64,000 nucleotides of DNA from Naematelia aurantialba (lineage: Eukaryota > Basidiomycota > Tremellomycetes > Tremellales > Naemateliaceae), in the NCBI GenBank assembly GCA_021527695.1, contig JAKFAO010000004.1, positions 186,001 through 250,000 of the forward strand. The letters run 5' to 3'. The position numbers were made by a program, and so were the translations under genes. Shown piece after piece: positions 35,267-48,018 of this stretch; position 1 is the stretch's first letter, and every line of letters starts with the position of its first letter. Under the pieces are notes generated by a model. That model was not told the origin of the DNA, did no database searches, and saw nothing but the letters and a program-made list of their open reading frames with translations.

Positions 35267-38200
35267 CTAAGAAGTAGGGAAGGACACCTTGTCGGCCCGG
35301 GTGACAACCTTCGGACTTGGTTTCGCCACATCGCCGCCAACACTCGCTCGAGTCGAGCGTTTAGCCGTCACTGTTCGTTTCGGAGCCGTAGCCGCAGTCC
35401 CATTCGTATTCGGACTTGCAGTCGCCTTGGTGAGAGGCGCGATCGGCAGCGGCGCTGTCGCTGGCCCGGCCCCAAACCCAGCCTTCTTCGGCCCCGGCGC
35501 CAGCTTCGCAAGCGGAGATGGCTCAGAACCCACCACCGTCGCACGCCGACGTTTAGGCTGAGGTGCGCCGTCCGGAGGCGTGGCAGGAGCAGAGCGAATT
35601 AGTGGACCTTTGGGATGAGACGCCGACGGGCGTAATGGTCCCTGTCCCTTTGTTGGTGCCGACGTAGAGAGCACGGTCAGATTCGGCGCAGACTTTGAGT
35701 TGACCGAAGAGACCGCAAGGTTGGAGCTGGCCGGCGGGCTCGGCTTGTTGCCAGACAGGGTAGGGATAAACTACACAATCAGCACTTGTCATCGTACACA
35801 CAGGAATAGACTTACGAAAGCACCAAAGTTTGACGAGGCAGAGTGCTGGGGTTCGATGCCAGCGAGCGTGGCAAACTGAGAGAGTATTAGTCTACTCGTC
35901 CTTCCTTTGCCGTGACAGACGTGGGATTTGCGTTTGGGTGTTTTGGGGGCAAAGAGGCGACGAGGGGAGAACAGGCATGGTTGGGGAAAGGTTAACGCAC
36001 CAGAAGAAACAGGTCCTCCCTAAGGATATTCCACGCCTGTGGACCGCGCGGATCGAGCTTCTTGACATATTCGAGAGCCTCGCAGTGCTGCACCCAGATC
36101 CCAGGGACTCCAGGCGAGAAGTGGTTCCCGTCGAGACTCTCCGGGACGGTACGATGTGTGTGGTATTGAGGACTTGGGCCGTTCACGTATTCGCCGTGCT
36201 TGGCCGGAGGCACGCCCAGTGCGAGAAGAAGCGAGGTTGCATTGACTACATTCGTCAGCGTAAGAACGTTGCCCACATGACGGAAGATTCGCGCAAATAA
36301 TGACGTTCAAGCGGAACACATATCAGAGAAGAAGACACGTACCAAAATCAGAGTCTAGTCGACGAAGGATCTTGATCTTGTTCACCGTCTCATGAGCGTA
36401 CACAGGGATATTATCGATAACACAAGCATCGATCCCAGGCATCAACCGCTTGGTAGTCTGATTGACTTGCTTCCTCGGCTGCGGCGCAGGTCCAGCGCCA
36501 ACGCCTTTGGTTTGAGGTGCAGTAGTCGACGTCGACCCGCTAGAGGCCGATGACGCCGAAACCGCAGAACTAGAGAGCGGTCGCTGTGCTGTATCGGCTA
36601 ACGATACAGGGCTAAGGCTACTAGAGGCGGAGGCGGTCGCTGGCTTCTCCGTTTTCACATGGACGTCCTGCTCGACGGGTGGTCGCGGAGCAAGGGTCGG
36701 GAGTTGGACCGCTGCGGCTGGGAGGAGTTCGGGCAAGGGTGGGATCGGGAGGTTCTTCGCTACGAGGGCGTCGACTTCACTTTGGATAAACGCCTCTTCG
36801 AACGAAAACACGCCTTGAGGTGCACTTAGAGGCATGATCGGGGGTGAAAGTAAATCCCGCGGGTCCATCGATGTGGGATAGGCAGGGTCCGATAGAGTCA
36901 TGTTACCGATCGATTGAAGCATTGGGGGTGATACAGCTGTCGGTGTTTGTAGATGCAGCGACTCGACCGAGACAAAACCGACGTCGGACCACGGACTTCT
37001 CGGGTCACACATGTCTGCAGGCGTCTGAGCTGCCGAGGACGAGCTCTCCTTGACTTTCTGGCGGTAAGCTTCGAACAACAATCGCTGCTGTTCAGCTCTC
37101 TCGCGGCATCGCTTGCGGCATTGTTCCTCTCGCGCTTCCGCCTCTCGACATGCTCGTTCAAGGTCCTCGGTCCCGATAGCATCGTCGTCGTCCATACGCT
37201 CAGAGTCGTCTTCGGCAGAAGGGGTAGGGGATGGGTAATCCGCACCAGCAGGCCGCATTGCGCTAGGAGATGTGGGTCTGGCACGTCGGGCGGTGCGCGA
37301 GGAACGGGTGGAGCGATTCCGTACCAGCAGAGGGAATGCAGAACATAGCGCGGCTACACCAATGGGACCGGAATGGCTGCCGCGTGGGTGTCGTCCTCGC
37401 TTGCTCTTTTGCGGTGTCCGGTCGGGCCGGCCATTGGGCAGCCAGACGTCCAATTCTTCCACAGAAACGCTCTCGGGACCAACCATCGTCTCGTCTGCAT
37501 TCACAATCTCAGGCGGGTCCGCATCCATCTCAAAGGGTGGTAGCTCGCTCGACCTGCTGGAGGGTGTCCGGCTTTCCGAAGACGCGCGTGAGAGTCGTTC
37601 TTCCGATTCGGTCGTCAGAGGAGACGGGTAATCTTCCGGTTCGGCCTTGATCAATGTGTTCTCCGCAATGACTTTTGCCCATTCGGCGGTACGGTCATGC
37701 TCGAGCGGCGGCACATCGCCAATGTTCGAAACAGATTCTGCCTCGGAAAGCGTATCTTCAGCCTTGACGAACAACTCGCCAGACTCGTCCAGCCATGCAG
37801 GAGTGTCTTCCTCTTCCTCCATATCCTGGTCATCGATAAAGGTGTTGCGAAGGTTCGAAGGCAGGTGTTGGGTTGGGCTCGTTTCGGGCGCAAGCTGTAC
37901 AAAGGGTCTCAGGTTAGGCGAGTTGATCGGCGAGCTTGCAGTATAGGCCGACAGAGCCACGGTAGGGTTCAGAGGGGCGTTCTTTGCCGTCAGTGTCGAT
38001 GAGCTCTCGGCCAAACTGCCCGTGTCCGAAGGCGCGGCGTGGATACCAAAGATTCCCACCGAAGCCGGGTCAGACTCGAGGTCGTCGTCAGGCGAAGTCA
38101 TTGGGAACAAGACTCTAAGAGCGTCGGTCGCCTCCTTGACTTTCGCCTCTTCGTCACCTGCACTCCATATTGCTTCATCATCCTCGGCATCGATCCCTTC

Positions 38201-39744
38201 GCCCTCTTCTCCACGGATGAGTATGTCACTGTTGGTTCCCCAATCCTGATCCCTCATGTCCTCGTCCGAGCTGGAACTGGACGTCTCAAAGTGGGAAAAG
38301 CGATCTTGTTCGTGACGAGCGGTCCAGGTCGTGTTGTCAAGCGAGTGAGACGGGAAAGGCGAGGTATGCGGTACAGGCAAACCATAGCCCGGGAACGAGG
38401 TGAGGACAGGGGTGCCACTGGGCTGGAACAAGTCGAACATAAGTGAGGAAGATGACGCAGGTCGATGGACGAGTGGAGGGGGCCCGATCCTCGGCGACCC
38501 CGAGGTATTGATAGGCGCGGGGGGGACTTTGCGGAACTTTGGTCGTACGAGGCGCGAGGAGTCTGGAGCGTCGAGATCCATGTCGACGTCAGAATCCGAG
38601 TCCGAGTCGTCGTCCGATGAGTCGAGTGGATTTGACATAGTACGGGGGTTTCGTCTCGAGGGGAGTGGCTGCGCAGCAGCCATTGGAGTGGATGAACCGT
38701 GGCGCGAAGTGTCCCTCACGAGAGATGGGCTGCGTGTGGCATTGCTGGTATTGACCTCGGACTCTGAATCTTCCGGTTGCATAGACGGGTTGACGAGTAG
38801 ACGGATTTTAACGGACGGGGCGGGGGTGGAACTAGGGGTAGAAACCTTGGTCTTGCCCTTCTTCTCCAGACTCGAAGGGACAGGCTTGAGAGGCTTGAGC
38901 TTCGGCTTGGTTTGAATGGGCTTTCGCGGTGGAGCGCGGGGAACTTCCAGTCCGTCAAAGGGGTTCTTCCACTTGGTCTTGCCAACGGTGATCAGGTACC
39001 AAACTGTACCCTTGGGGCGAGCGCCCTCGTCAAATGCATTGGGATGCAGAGCCGACTCGAGAACCGACTCGTTGACTGACCCGGCGAGCTGGTATTTGGC
39101 TAGGAGCATCGGTCTAGGTGGAGCTGCGGTGGCACATCGCTTTTGGTGGGTACGGATACAGTTGTTGACGATCACAGCTGGCTCGATGGCAGCGGTGGGT
39201 GGCCGCATCCAGCCCGCGGCGTACGCGGCTTGAGCAATCTCATCAGGCGACCATGCCCGGTTGTTCTGGGACTGTTAGCTACACAGACAGGAGAAAGAGG
39301 TAGTTGACAACTCACACTGTCCGCGATGACCGAGCACACTGCCATCAGGGTCTCGTCCCGCTCATCATCCTCTGCGACTCCGCACCTCTCCTTGCCGCCC
39401 CATTTGTCCGGGAATGGACATGGGGACCTCTCCCGCTCTCCTCCTACGCTCCGCAGAGCATGGGACTTTGGCTCGACCTGAATTCCGGAACGGACGACCG
39501 TCGCTGGAGGAGTGGAGATGTGCTCCTCGGGTGGCGAGGGTGTCGACTCGGGACCCGGGGACTCGGTATGCTGTGCCTGGGCAAAAGCCTTGGCTATGCG
39601 TGCGTTGGCAGTGCGAGTCGAGTTGCGGGTTTGGTGTGGCGAGTGAGCGCGGGTCGGCGTGGAGGTGCTAGTGTGAGTGGGCGAAGACGTGGAAGCTAGT
39701 GGTGTGACGGCGATAGCGGCTGTGGAACGTGGGCTACGTCCCAT
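35267..39744 (-). CDS. Putative DNA-binding protein: Gds1-like winged helix plus APSES/KilA-N-like domain
   Basis: Five exons (39744-39316, 39265-36343, 36245-36001, 35875-35816, 35770-35267) give 1386 residues. Near residues 130-235 a helical domain (DETLMAVCSVIADS, WSPDEIAQAAYAAGWM, VIVNNCIRTHQKRC, KGTVWYLI) resembles the winged helix of fungal Gds1 proteins. Near residues 1090-1205 a second domain reads NIPVYAHETVNKIKILRR, SDFVNATSLLLALGV, HGEYVNG, GIWVQHCEALEYVKKL. Its VNAT core and late G-x-W-V follow the APSES/KilA-N pattern. About 850 Ser/Pro/Asp-rich residues lie between, and the tail is basic. The open frame extends upstream of ATG 39744 to an acceptor (CTCTAG, 39859), so a further 5' exon is possible. 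Both domain calls are by eye. A transcription-factor role is inference. Confidence 0.72.
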
Positions 39745-42700
39745 GCCTCGCGTGAGTGGGTCGCCGTTCGTCGAGGGCCGTCGCAAAGGAAGGAACAACC
39801 AGTCAAGGTGTCCTTCGGTGCGAAAGCGATGCTCGACGACGCTGGTCGGGTGGCGCGACTAGAGGGAAAGAGCGTTGATAAATGGTGTGGCGAGGAGATA
39901 GCTAGCAGATGAGGACAACGGACACGCTCTCCAATGCTGGCTGGGGAGCAGTGTAGTTGGTGCCGGCGCTGGAATGTTACGCGTTTTTTTTTCCTGGTGG
40001 CGACAGAGAGAAGAGGAAAGGGGAACACAGAGCGCGAGGTCGGAGACGGGACACGCGCTGTCTGGTTTTGTACCCGTTGGTCGCCACGCTACCAGGCGGG
40101 GTAGCTGGAATGAGATGTGGTGTCTTGGCTGACCAGCGCTGGTCGCCAATGGAATTCCTCGACACTGCACGAGTGTGTGGAGGTTGACACGGGAGCTCGC
40201 GGGGGGACGTGATCAATATGTTGGTCTCCGTTCCTCCTTTGCAGTCTCAGTCTCCACTGTCCTGTTCCCTGACCGAGAACTTTCCTTTGCAACCTTGATT
40301 ATCTATATCAACTTGGCCGCTGTGTCGTGTCGATGGCGTCTGTCGTGAGAACGGAACAAGGTGGTGTGTGAGTGCGTAAACCCCAAAAAGAAATTGCGAC
40401 AGCGAGCAGTCTGCGGGTGTGCGTTCAGTGTGAATCTTTGGGTTGGTTGAAGGAAGAGAAAGACGAGATTGAGTATCGAGTATCAAAAGGGATGTGTGCG
40501 AGCTCGGGTGAACGTGGACGGCCAGACAATAACAACGACGGGGGGTTTGGGGCGACACGCACCGGTCGCGTTCGAGTGCCAAAGGGAGGGGTTGGGGTGC
40601 AAGGGGTGAGGGGATGAAGGATGAGAGAACGACAAAGCGACACAGCGGTCCTTGCGCAGTCGGCGACGGTGCCAACCCCGGGGCTGTGTGGTGGAGGGGG
40701 ACGTGCAGACTGCAGAGCGACAACACGACAAGAAACTCACGGATCGCGCTGCGACTACTCGGTGCTGTGACGGAAGGGACTGGGGTATCGTCGTCGTTGC
40801 CGTCGTCTGCGTGCCGCGTTGGCCCGGTCTTCGGTCAATTTGAGTTTGCCTCTAGGATCGACGCGACAGCGGCAAGCGTGTCGTAGCAGTCACAGATGGC
40901 CAGCGAGAGAGACGGAGAGAGAGGTATCTGAGATTTCCTTTTGGTGTCACGCAAGATGAAAAGCAAGGCGAGGCGAGTCAACGAAGGTATAGGCGAAGGA
41001 GGGAGGTGAGAAAGATGTAATGAGAGGTGGGCAGACTAGTGTGATGGTGACGGAAGCCGGAGCACATCGCTCTCCATGCTTTCATTCCTTCTTTCTTTTC
41101 TTTCTTTCTTTCCTTCCTTCCTTCCTTCCCCCCCTTCCCCTTCCCCGTTGGCCCTGGCAGTGATGTATTTGGCTGTTGGGCTTGGGGCTGAGCTCTGAGC
41201 TTGAATCTTTCGGCCATTCCGTCTCCCAGGTTCAGGGTCAACGCACCCCATTGGCAGCGTGGCCCACCGCCTCTAGTGGCCCGACGCCGCCAGAGCCAAA
41301 GCCAAATCCAGAAAAACCACAAAAGCAGGAAAACTAGCCATCAGGGACGCGTGACGGAATCAAGCCAAAGCAGGAACCAAAGGCGTCAGAGCAGAAGAGG
41401 GGCAGGCCAGGGGCTGAGCGATCTCCCAAATTTCTGCCGACTCCCCCCAACAGCTCGTTACCCTTTGCATTACGCATTTACAGTCACTTTTTGGCTTATG
41501 AAGAGGGCCTGGAAGACGGCGGCGTATCTCTCGCGGACCTGTGCTCCCACCGCACACGTTGCAGAGGCAAGAGAGTGGGAAAATGTCGTCTCGACCCGCC
41601 GGGAAACGTAAAATCCATGCATGCATGGGATCGTCGGCCACTCGGGACAAACCAGTCTCGCGGTGGAGAGGAACCAGTGCGAGTGGAAGAGACCGAGGCC
41701 GGAGCTTAACGCAATAACAGTAACACTACTGTATTTTCCTTGGTCACTCTGGATGCATGTGGTGATCGATGACTCCACTGCTGCCTGCGATAGATAGACG
41801 CGTTAGAGGGCCAATCATGAGAAAGATACAGAGACAGAGCTAGCCATTGGTCCAGCTGGCGTTTTCAGCCGGGTATGCCGTATCGAGTAGCAACGGCGAA
41901 CACCTGACATTGCGGTTTCAAGTGCAGCATAGCAGCAGCAGTATCACGGGCCAGCATAGCGGCATGGCAGCAGAGCAGTTTCAAAAGAGCAGCCATCTCG
42001 TAAATATACATGCCAGCGCGGAAAGAGCACTCTTGCCGATCAGAGTTCAACAAGCCTGTATCTAGATATCTACATATTTTACATAGCTACATAGCTGCCG
42101 CTGCCTGCTGACATAGCGCATAGCTTGGCATCGCTGCGAGCTATTGTGCGGGGTACAGCGCGCACCTTCAGCTTTCTTAATACCAGCCGGTACGGGATTA
42201 GAACGGCGAGTGCGCACGCCGACGACGTACGCGCACCCATTATGGAATCCATTGTATGACTCTATCGTCGTAGGTGTCCCGACAAAAAGGCATCAGCACA
42301 CCATCTTACGTAATATCATCCTCGACCCCGGGGCCAACCGTGTTAGCATGTTTGGTCGTCTGGTTCGTAAAGCGTCCAGCAGCTATGCGACCTCTGCTGC
42401 ATCCAGGGCCACGGCCGAGCTCCAGACTCTCGCTCCACGTTTCAGGCTCTCGCTCCACGTTCCATACTCTCGCTCGTTGGTCACTCCACCATTGTCACTC
42501 GCTCGCTCAACAACCTCAATACCAGTACCCTTTCACTCTCCCAGTTTCCAAAAGTCTCAGCGCGGCTCCAGTGCACCGAATTAGGCAGCAGCATACATGG
42601 CATCCTTTTGATCACTGTACCACATCTTCCTCGGCGTTTCCGCCAGCCCTTCGCCTCTCTCCCCTGTCTCCGCATGCTCCCGTCCCCCACGCCCAGCTGA

Positions 42701-43040
42701 AGCAGCTACTTCCAGCCTAACCATGGCCGCGGCCACAGCCATGTCGGCCGGCCCTCCCAGCTAAGTTGTCTCAGCGCTGACTTGTGTGATGAAAGCAAAG
42801 CAATGTGATCCAGCAAGAACAAGAGGCACTGTGCGAGAACGAGAGCGACCGGGCCAGAATGAAAACGATCCGGCAAGATGGAAGATTGCAAAGGCCGAGA
42901 AGTGCGAAAAAGTGTGTATGTGGAATGTGGTCGAATAGGTGTGACAAGAACGAGCCTCAAGCGTGATGAGATGTTACAATGACACTCGAGATGAGAGACG
43001 AAAGAAAGTGAGAGATTGCGGTACAGAAACATGTACTCAC
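39745..43040. other. 3.3-kb gene-poor region
   Basis: Upstream (5') region of the winged-helix/APSES gene and downstream region of the RanBP2-finger gene. No spliced model could be supported. It contains TTCTTTC microsatellites (41080-41135), a 19-21-bp repeat of GGCTCTCGCTCCACGTT (42415-42480) and CATAGCTACATAGC-like repeats (42080-42120). The last exon of the zinc-finger gene must lie between about 42700 and 43040. Confidence 0.4.
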
Positions 43041-44205
43041 CAGCTACGACAGCGATGCCGGCGTGCGAAATTGTGGTCCCCGCACCAGGGACACACTGCG
43101 TTCAGTCAGCCCCTAAACAGACACGCCGTCAGACATGAGACGGTAACTGTCGGAAGAGAAACAGGGAGAGCACGAAAGAGAGAAGACAAAGCGGGAAGAT
43201 CGAAGAGTCAAGGGGGCAAAGAAGTGAGAGGTGAAGCGGGGAGAAACAGGAAGAAGGAAATGAGAAGAGTAACGGGGACTGACCAAAATCGCCCGGCGAC
43301 CACCTTGGTGGCGACGGCTCCGGCCACAGGCAGCGCTGCCACGCTCCCGCCATCCCGTACTCCTCCTCCATCGGCGTCCGGAGGGGAACCACCGTCTCCA
43401 CCCCTGCCATGGCCGTCTCCACCGCCTCCACCCCTGCCATGGCCGTCTCCACGGCCCTCGCCTCTACCGGTGCCCCCACCACCTCCGTCGTCGCCGTCGC
43501 CGGAGCATCCCCGGCCACTGGGGCAAGAGATGCCCGGTCGGTCGGGCGCCGCTCGCCCGTCGCGCTTGCCTCGGCTCCCGCTTGCTGCCGCTGACGGCTC
43601 TGCGAACGGGCTGGACTCGGCGTCGAGCAAGCCGGGCGGTACCAAGCCGGGGGGTACCAGAGCGTCCGTTCGACACCCGAATCGGTGCCTTTCGACCGGC
43701 GTCTCGACGAGCCGGCCTCTCTGTTCCAAATCTCACGCACATCATCCCACGCCTCTCGGAGCTGAGGCGCAGGTGTATGACCCGAGAGCTGGGCGAAGCG
43801 TGCCGGGGAGAGTCGGCCACGGCGGACGAGGTCAATCTCGCACCCGATCGGCAGGGGGAGTTGACGCGGAGCGGATGCTGGGGCGGCGGTGGGGGCCGCG
43901 GCCGAGGGGGCGTTCGCGCCCGGGTTGGCGGTTGCTGGGGCGATCAGGCCGCGGTCTGGGGTAGTGCCGGCGGTAGCGGCTCGTTCGCCAGCTCTTGGCC
44001 GGACGCTGGAACCGTGGAGGTCGTTCCCGGAGCCGAAGCCGGAGAGGAAACGCGCCGGAGCCTGTGCGTTGGAGCCCGTGCCGATGGCGGTAGGCCGAGC
44101 AATGTGGGCGTTGAAGCCGGCGGAGGAGTTGGTGTGGGCGGCGGCCGTAGAGCGGGTGCCCCTGGTGCTAGTACGGGCGGAGGCTTGCTCGGTTGGGAAC
44201 GACAT
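43041..44205 (-). CDS. RanBP2-type zinc-finger protein, C-terminal exon unresolved
   Basis: Exon 1 (44205-43284) and exon 2 (43095-43041) are joined over a 188-nt intron. Splicing completes WSPGDF-VCPWCGDHNF-ARRHRCRS-C, an exact C-x2-C-x3-N-x6-C-x2-C RanBP2 finger. The last Cys codon is itself split (TG at the end of exon 2). Such fingers bind single-stranded RNA or ubiquitin. The preceding 300 residues are Ala/Pro/Arg-rich and disordered apart from LREAWDDVREIWNRE. The final exon could not be fixed: acceptors near 42840, 42790, 42785 or 42760 all restore the Cys and give short tails. ATG 44205 was chosen; a frame extension to 44286 begins at GTG or in UTR. Finger identity is sure; the overall function is not. 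Confidence 0.72.
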
Positions 44206-46263
44206 GCTTGACACTTGAGTGGCGCGACAGGCAAAGTGTCTAGGGAGGATGAGGATGAACGTGTGATGTGTTGTGGAAGCTGACACTTACGCTGAAGGGC
44301 AGAGCTGGTGGAGCTGGATGCTGATCAACGAAGGTTAAAGCCGATGATTTGACGGGAGAAAGCAGACGAAGACTGACGTGACTTGCTGAGCGGCAAACGG
44401 TGATCGTTGGTGCTAATGTTCAATGTCTGGCACGTCAGCTCACGAAGTATCAGGGGGTTCAAGGGGAGATGACGAAGAAGACCAGAACCCGCGTAGAAGA
44501 CTGATGTGAGGTACTTGATGGCAACGAGCTAAGCCTTGGTGCTAAGGAGTGAATGTCTGGACGGTTGGGGGCTTTGAACTGGGGGTGAAGGAGAGGAGGG
44601 AGGAAGGAGGGCCGTGGTGCAGGGAGAGAGAAGGAGAGCAGAGAGAGCAGAGAGAGGAAGAGGACGAAGAGGAGGACGAGGACGAGGATCAAAGAGAGGA
44701 AGAGGAACCAGAGCAACGAGCGTGAGGAGAGGAAGACAAGGCTCACCAATGTTCAAAGTGTCCGTGATGCTGATGTCGGTGGTGTGGTGCGTGATGTGAG
44801 GTGTGTGGTGAAGCTGTGAGATGTCCTGAAGGATGAAGAGAAGAAGAAAACGGACCCCCCACGACGGTTTAAGTACCTCTTGCTCGGCCAGTGGCGACGG
44901 AAGAGATGGAGAGGCTTGACCTCTGGTTGTCTCAGCGAGTCCGACTAGACCCGGGCAAGTCGCGCTGAGGAGCGACGTGGTGCGGCGCTGCGCCCATGCT
45001 CGTCGACTCGACAAGACGACCGCCCGGAGCAACCTTTGAGTTCAGATGAGACTTGGTCGGGTTGGTGATACGATCAGTGAATCAGGACAAGCCACTGCCG
45101 TGACTGACAGCGAAACAGAGAAAAGGGGGCAAAGCGGGAAGGAAGGCCCAGAGGAGGAGGAGGGAAGGGAGGAAGAGGGCGGGAGAAAGAAGAAAGAAAG
45201 AAACCAGTCGCCTCTGGCCCAGGAACTGCCCACCTGGGAATCGAATTATCAATCCGACCAAAGCAAGCTTAACGGCGGTGCTAGCTCATGGAGAGGACGA
45301 GCGAGACGAGGGGGCATGACGCAGAGGACGGAGAGGAGCGAAGAGGCGAGTTCAGGCGGCTTTGGAAGGAATCCGACTGATACTGAACCGAGATCTGACT
45401 TTAGTCAGGAGGCCAATCCCTGGGCATTCGCTCACTGGGGGCCAACCACCTCCTCATGCTGGGCTACTGGCTGAGACACCTGGAGAGCTATTCCTTGGAA
45501 TCTGAGGAGGAACAGCCAAGGACTGGTACCGGCGAGTCGATGTCTCAAGACACTGACACCGTTCGTTACTGAGGACACGGCAGCGACGGGGCTGACTCTT
45601 GTGCTCCAAGCTAGCAAGACGACCACGCTGCACCGCCTGATATGGTATCGCCGCCGCGCTGCGTCAGCCTCATGACGCGATGCCCAGGAGCAGGAGGATC
45701 ACAGATCGGTCAAGCGCAGGGAGAAATGGCCGGAACGCACGCAAAAAAAAAGACGTGGATCGAAGAACCCGCGTGTGGAGACCCGTCAAGTCTCGACAAG
45801 GAAGCGATGGCTGGCAGGCTGGTCTCCACATGGCTTTGGCACGTTCAGTAAGAGAAAGAGATCGCGGCGGTCTGACCGCGAGTAGAGCAGCCTGGAGTAG
45901 CAAGCTTCTTTCCAACTCCCGGCGAAAGACAAACCACCAATTTGCAGCGTCGCGCCAACTTTACGCTAAGAATCAGGGAGGCCAGAGATGTCTTCAAGAA
46001 AGCTCTGCTGCTTCGGAGCGCTCTCAATTTTTCTCACGGCCATATTGCGCTCAGATGGTCTCAATGAGTTCCGCGAATATATCCTACTGAGCAAATCTCA
46101 AGGTCAAGCAGCCGAGCCCTATAGTACAGGTAAGATAGTAGATAGGTGACAGATAGGTAACAAATAGATGTCAGATGGGTTCCAGACAGTGAAGGGAAGA
46201 TGAGCATGTCTGCGATACATCTACGATCTATGGTGACTCCCCTGAGCATCGCCTATCCGGCGG
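44206..46263. other. Gene-poor region, possible decayed gag fragment
   Basis: Two kilobases without a supported gene. A purine-rich stretch lies at 44590-44720. Around 45440-45560 the + strand reads, with stops and frame changes, LLMLGYWLRHLESYSL and GGTAKDWYRRVD. The latter looks like the Ala-x-x-Trp-Tyr motif of LTR-retrotransposon capsid proteins. No LTRs, protease or polymerase motifs were seen, so this is only a hint. Confidence 0.3.
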
Positions 46264-48018
46264 TCAGCCCCCAACAGCCATGGATCGTCCCCAGACCATC
46301 CCTCGCAGCGCAGCGTACTGACACCAAGCGCCGACGAGAACCATGACATGAAAGATCTGATGGCTAGAGCCAAAGTAGTCGAACGTGCCTGGGCTGAGCT
46401 TCTCGGGAAGTCGAGCGGCGCTGAGCACGGTCAGCGCGGCCGCGAAGCTCGACACAGCGTGGACGACAGCAAATGCGAGAGGGGCCGCTGAAATAGAAGG
46501 GAGCCGCGAGAAAAAAAAATGATGGATAGCTGAAAGAGAAGAGAGGAGTAGTGAGAATAGCAGAAACATGAGGGTCAAGCTGACAGCTGAAGGGAAAAGA
46601 AAAGCAAGGACAGAAAGGCGGTCTGCTGAAAAAGAAGGTCCAGCTGCAAGAGAAGCGGGCAGGTGAATTGGAATGTCGTCGTGACTCACTAGAGAAGAGC
46701 CCCAGAGATGTATGCTACTCCTGTTGCAATGACCAGATCCAAGCTCGTCCGTTCTCGAGCGTAGGCGAGCCCTTGGGTCAACAAAACGTGAACGACCGGA
46801 ATGATAGTGGAGAGACCGAGGGCGATGAATGTTAACGTTCGATGCCAGATGTGTGAGCGGTGGTGCGGCGAAAGCACGATCTGCGATTCGATCAACATCA
46901 GCATCGGCACGGACGTGCGAATCTCAGCACTGGAACACCGCGGAATGCCGGAGCGATCTTCGCGGACATAATGTGGGAAGAATGCCCTGGGGAGATCAGG
47001 GTCCACTGACATATGCTGAGGTGATCCCCGCCACGAGGATCGCGGCTGCCTTGTCAGCTGGCTGATAGACGAGGTCCGGGCAGGACGCACTCGTGTAAAA
47101 TGCCTGGAGGTGAGGATGGCCGTGAAAGCTAAGATACATCCCCGGCATGATGCTGCCGACAATGAGGACGATGATACCGATCTGCGCTGCATCAGCGCCG
47201 CTCCGCCTGTCAGAATGCCAGATTCTACGTTCAAACCTTCACAGGACGGAGAAGGAAAGAAAGAAAAAAAGGAGATTCGACGAGCATCTTGAGCTTGGGA
47301 GTACAGTGTACGAGTACAACTTCAGATTACAGAATGTGAGAGGGGGTACTGGTGGCGAGGAGCTTTGCACCCACATAATCGCCACGGTGGGCCGTATCGC
47401 AGACCCGATGCGAGTGGCATTGGACCGTATGGAAGCAGCAGCTTAATCCCAGGCAGCCAACAGCACTGAGGAGGTACACTGTGAACGCGGCTTTATCTTG
47501 CCACGTAGGCGGTACCGGCAGGGGGTTATCTTCCCTCCATGGGGGCGTTGGAAGGATGTAAGAGAAGGCAGGAAAGTGAGTTGGAATGAGATGGAGTGGG
47601 AGGAGAATGAGGAAGAATAGCGCGCCAATCGAATGCGTGTGTATGTTTACTGTCGTGGCTCATTGTCAGCTCCTGCGTGTTGAATTGTGAACGACCGTGC
47701 GCACCAGTCTCGTTGTGCAGATCTTTCGCTGTCAGCAAGTGCGTGCGGTGACGGGCATAGCCGGGCTTTCATACAGGCAAAGAATCGACGAGCAGGAGCG
47801 GAAGTGAGTTCAGTCTAAGAAAGAAAGAGAAATGGCAATAGCGCTGAGGACTCACAAGCAAATGCGCTGAACAGACATGCTCGCACCGAATGGAGCTGCT
47901 GCCGATACCCGGTCAGGACAAACGCATTGTCCGTCTGCCACGGCAAGAGCCTCAACGACTCGTCATACGACAAAAGCCCTGGTCCAGTCGGTTTCGGAAG
48001 CAGCGGTTCAGTCGACAT
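46264..48018 (-). CDS. PAQR / Izh family seven-helix membrane protein
   Basis: Seven exons (48018-47856, 47728-47705, 47649-47375, 47181-47091, 47045-47011, 46880-46690, 46420-46264) give 311 residues; exon 2 has only 24 bases. The family (adiponectin/progestin receptors, fungal Izh, haemolysin III) has seven helices and a zinc site. Landmarks appear in order: [82 protein letters not shown], and [20 protein letters not shown]. The Ser-x3-His and His-x3-His zinc ligands are present. Yeast Izh proteins act in zinc and sterol homeostasis; the same role here is inferred. It is transcribed divergently from MAK5. Confidence 0.92.

Noticed and set aside
42963..43964. 333-codon open frame on the plus strand, Arg/Pro-rich
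   Set aside because: Antisense to the RanBP2-finger gene, whose spliced product shows an exact zinc-finger pattern.
45230..45330. tRNA-like fragments (TAGCTCATGG and AATTCGATTCC on opposite strands)
   Set aside because: The A-box-like and B-box-like pieces are on different strands and no cloverleaf can be drawn.
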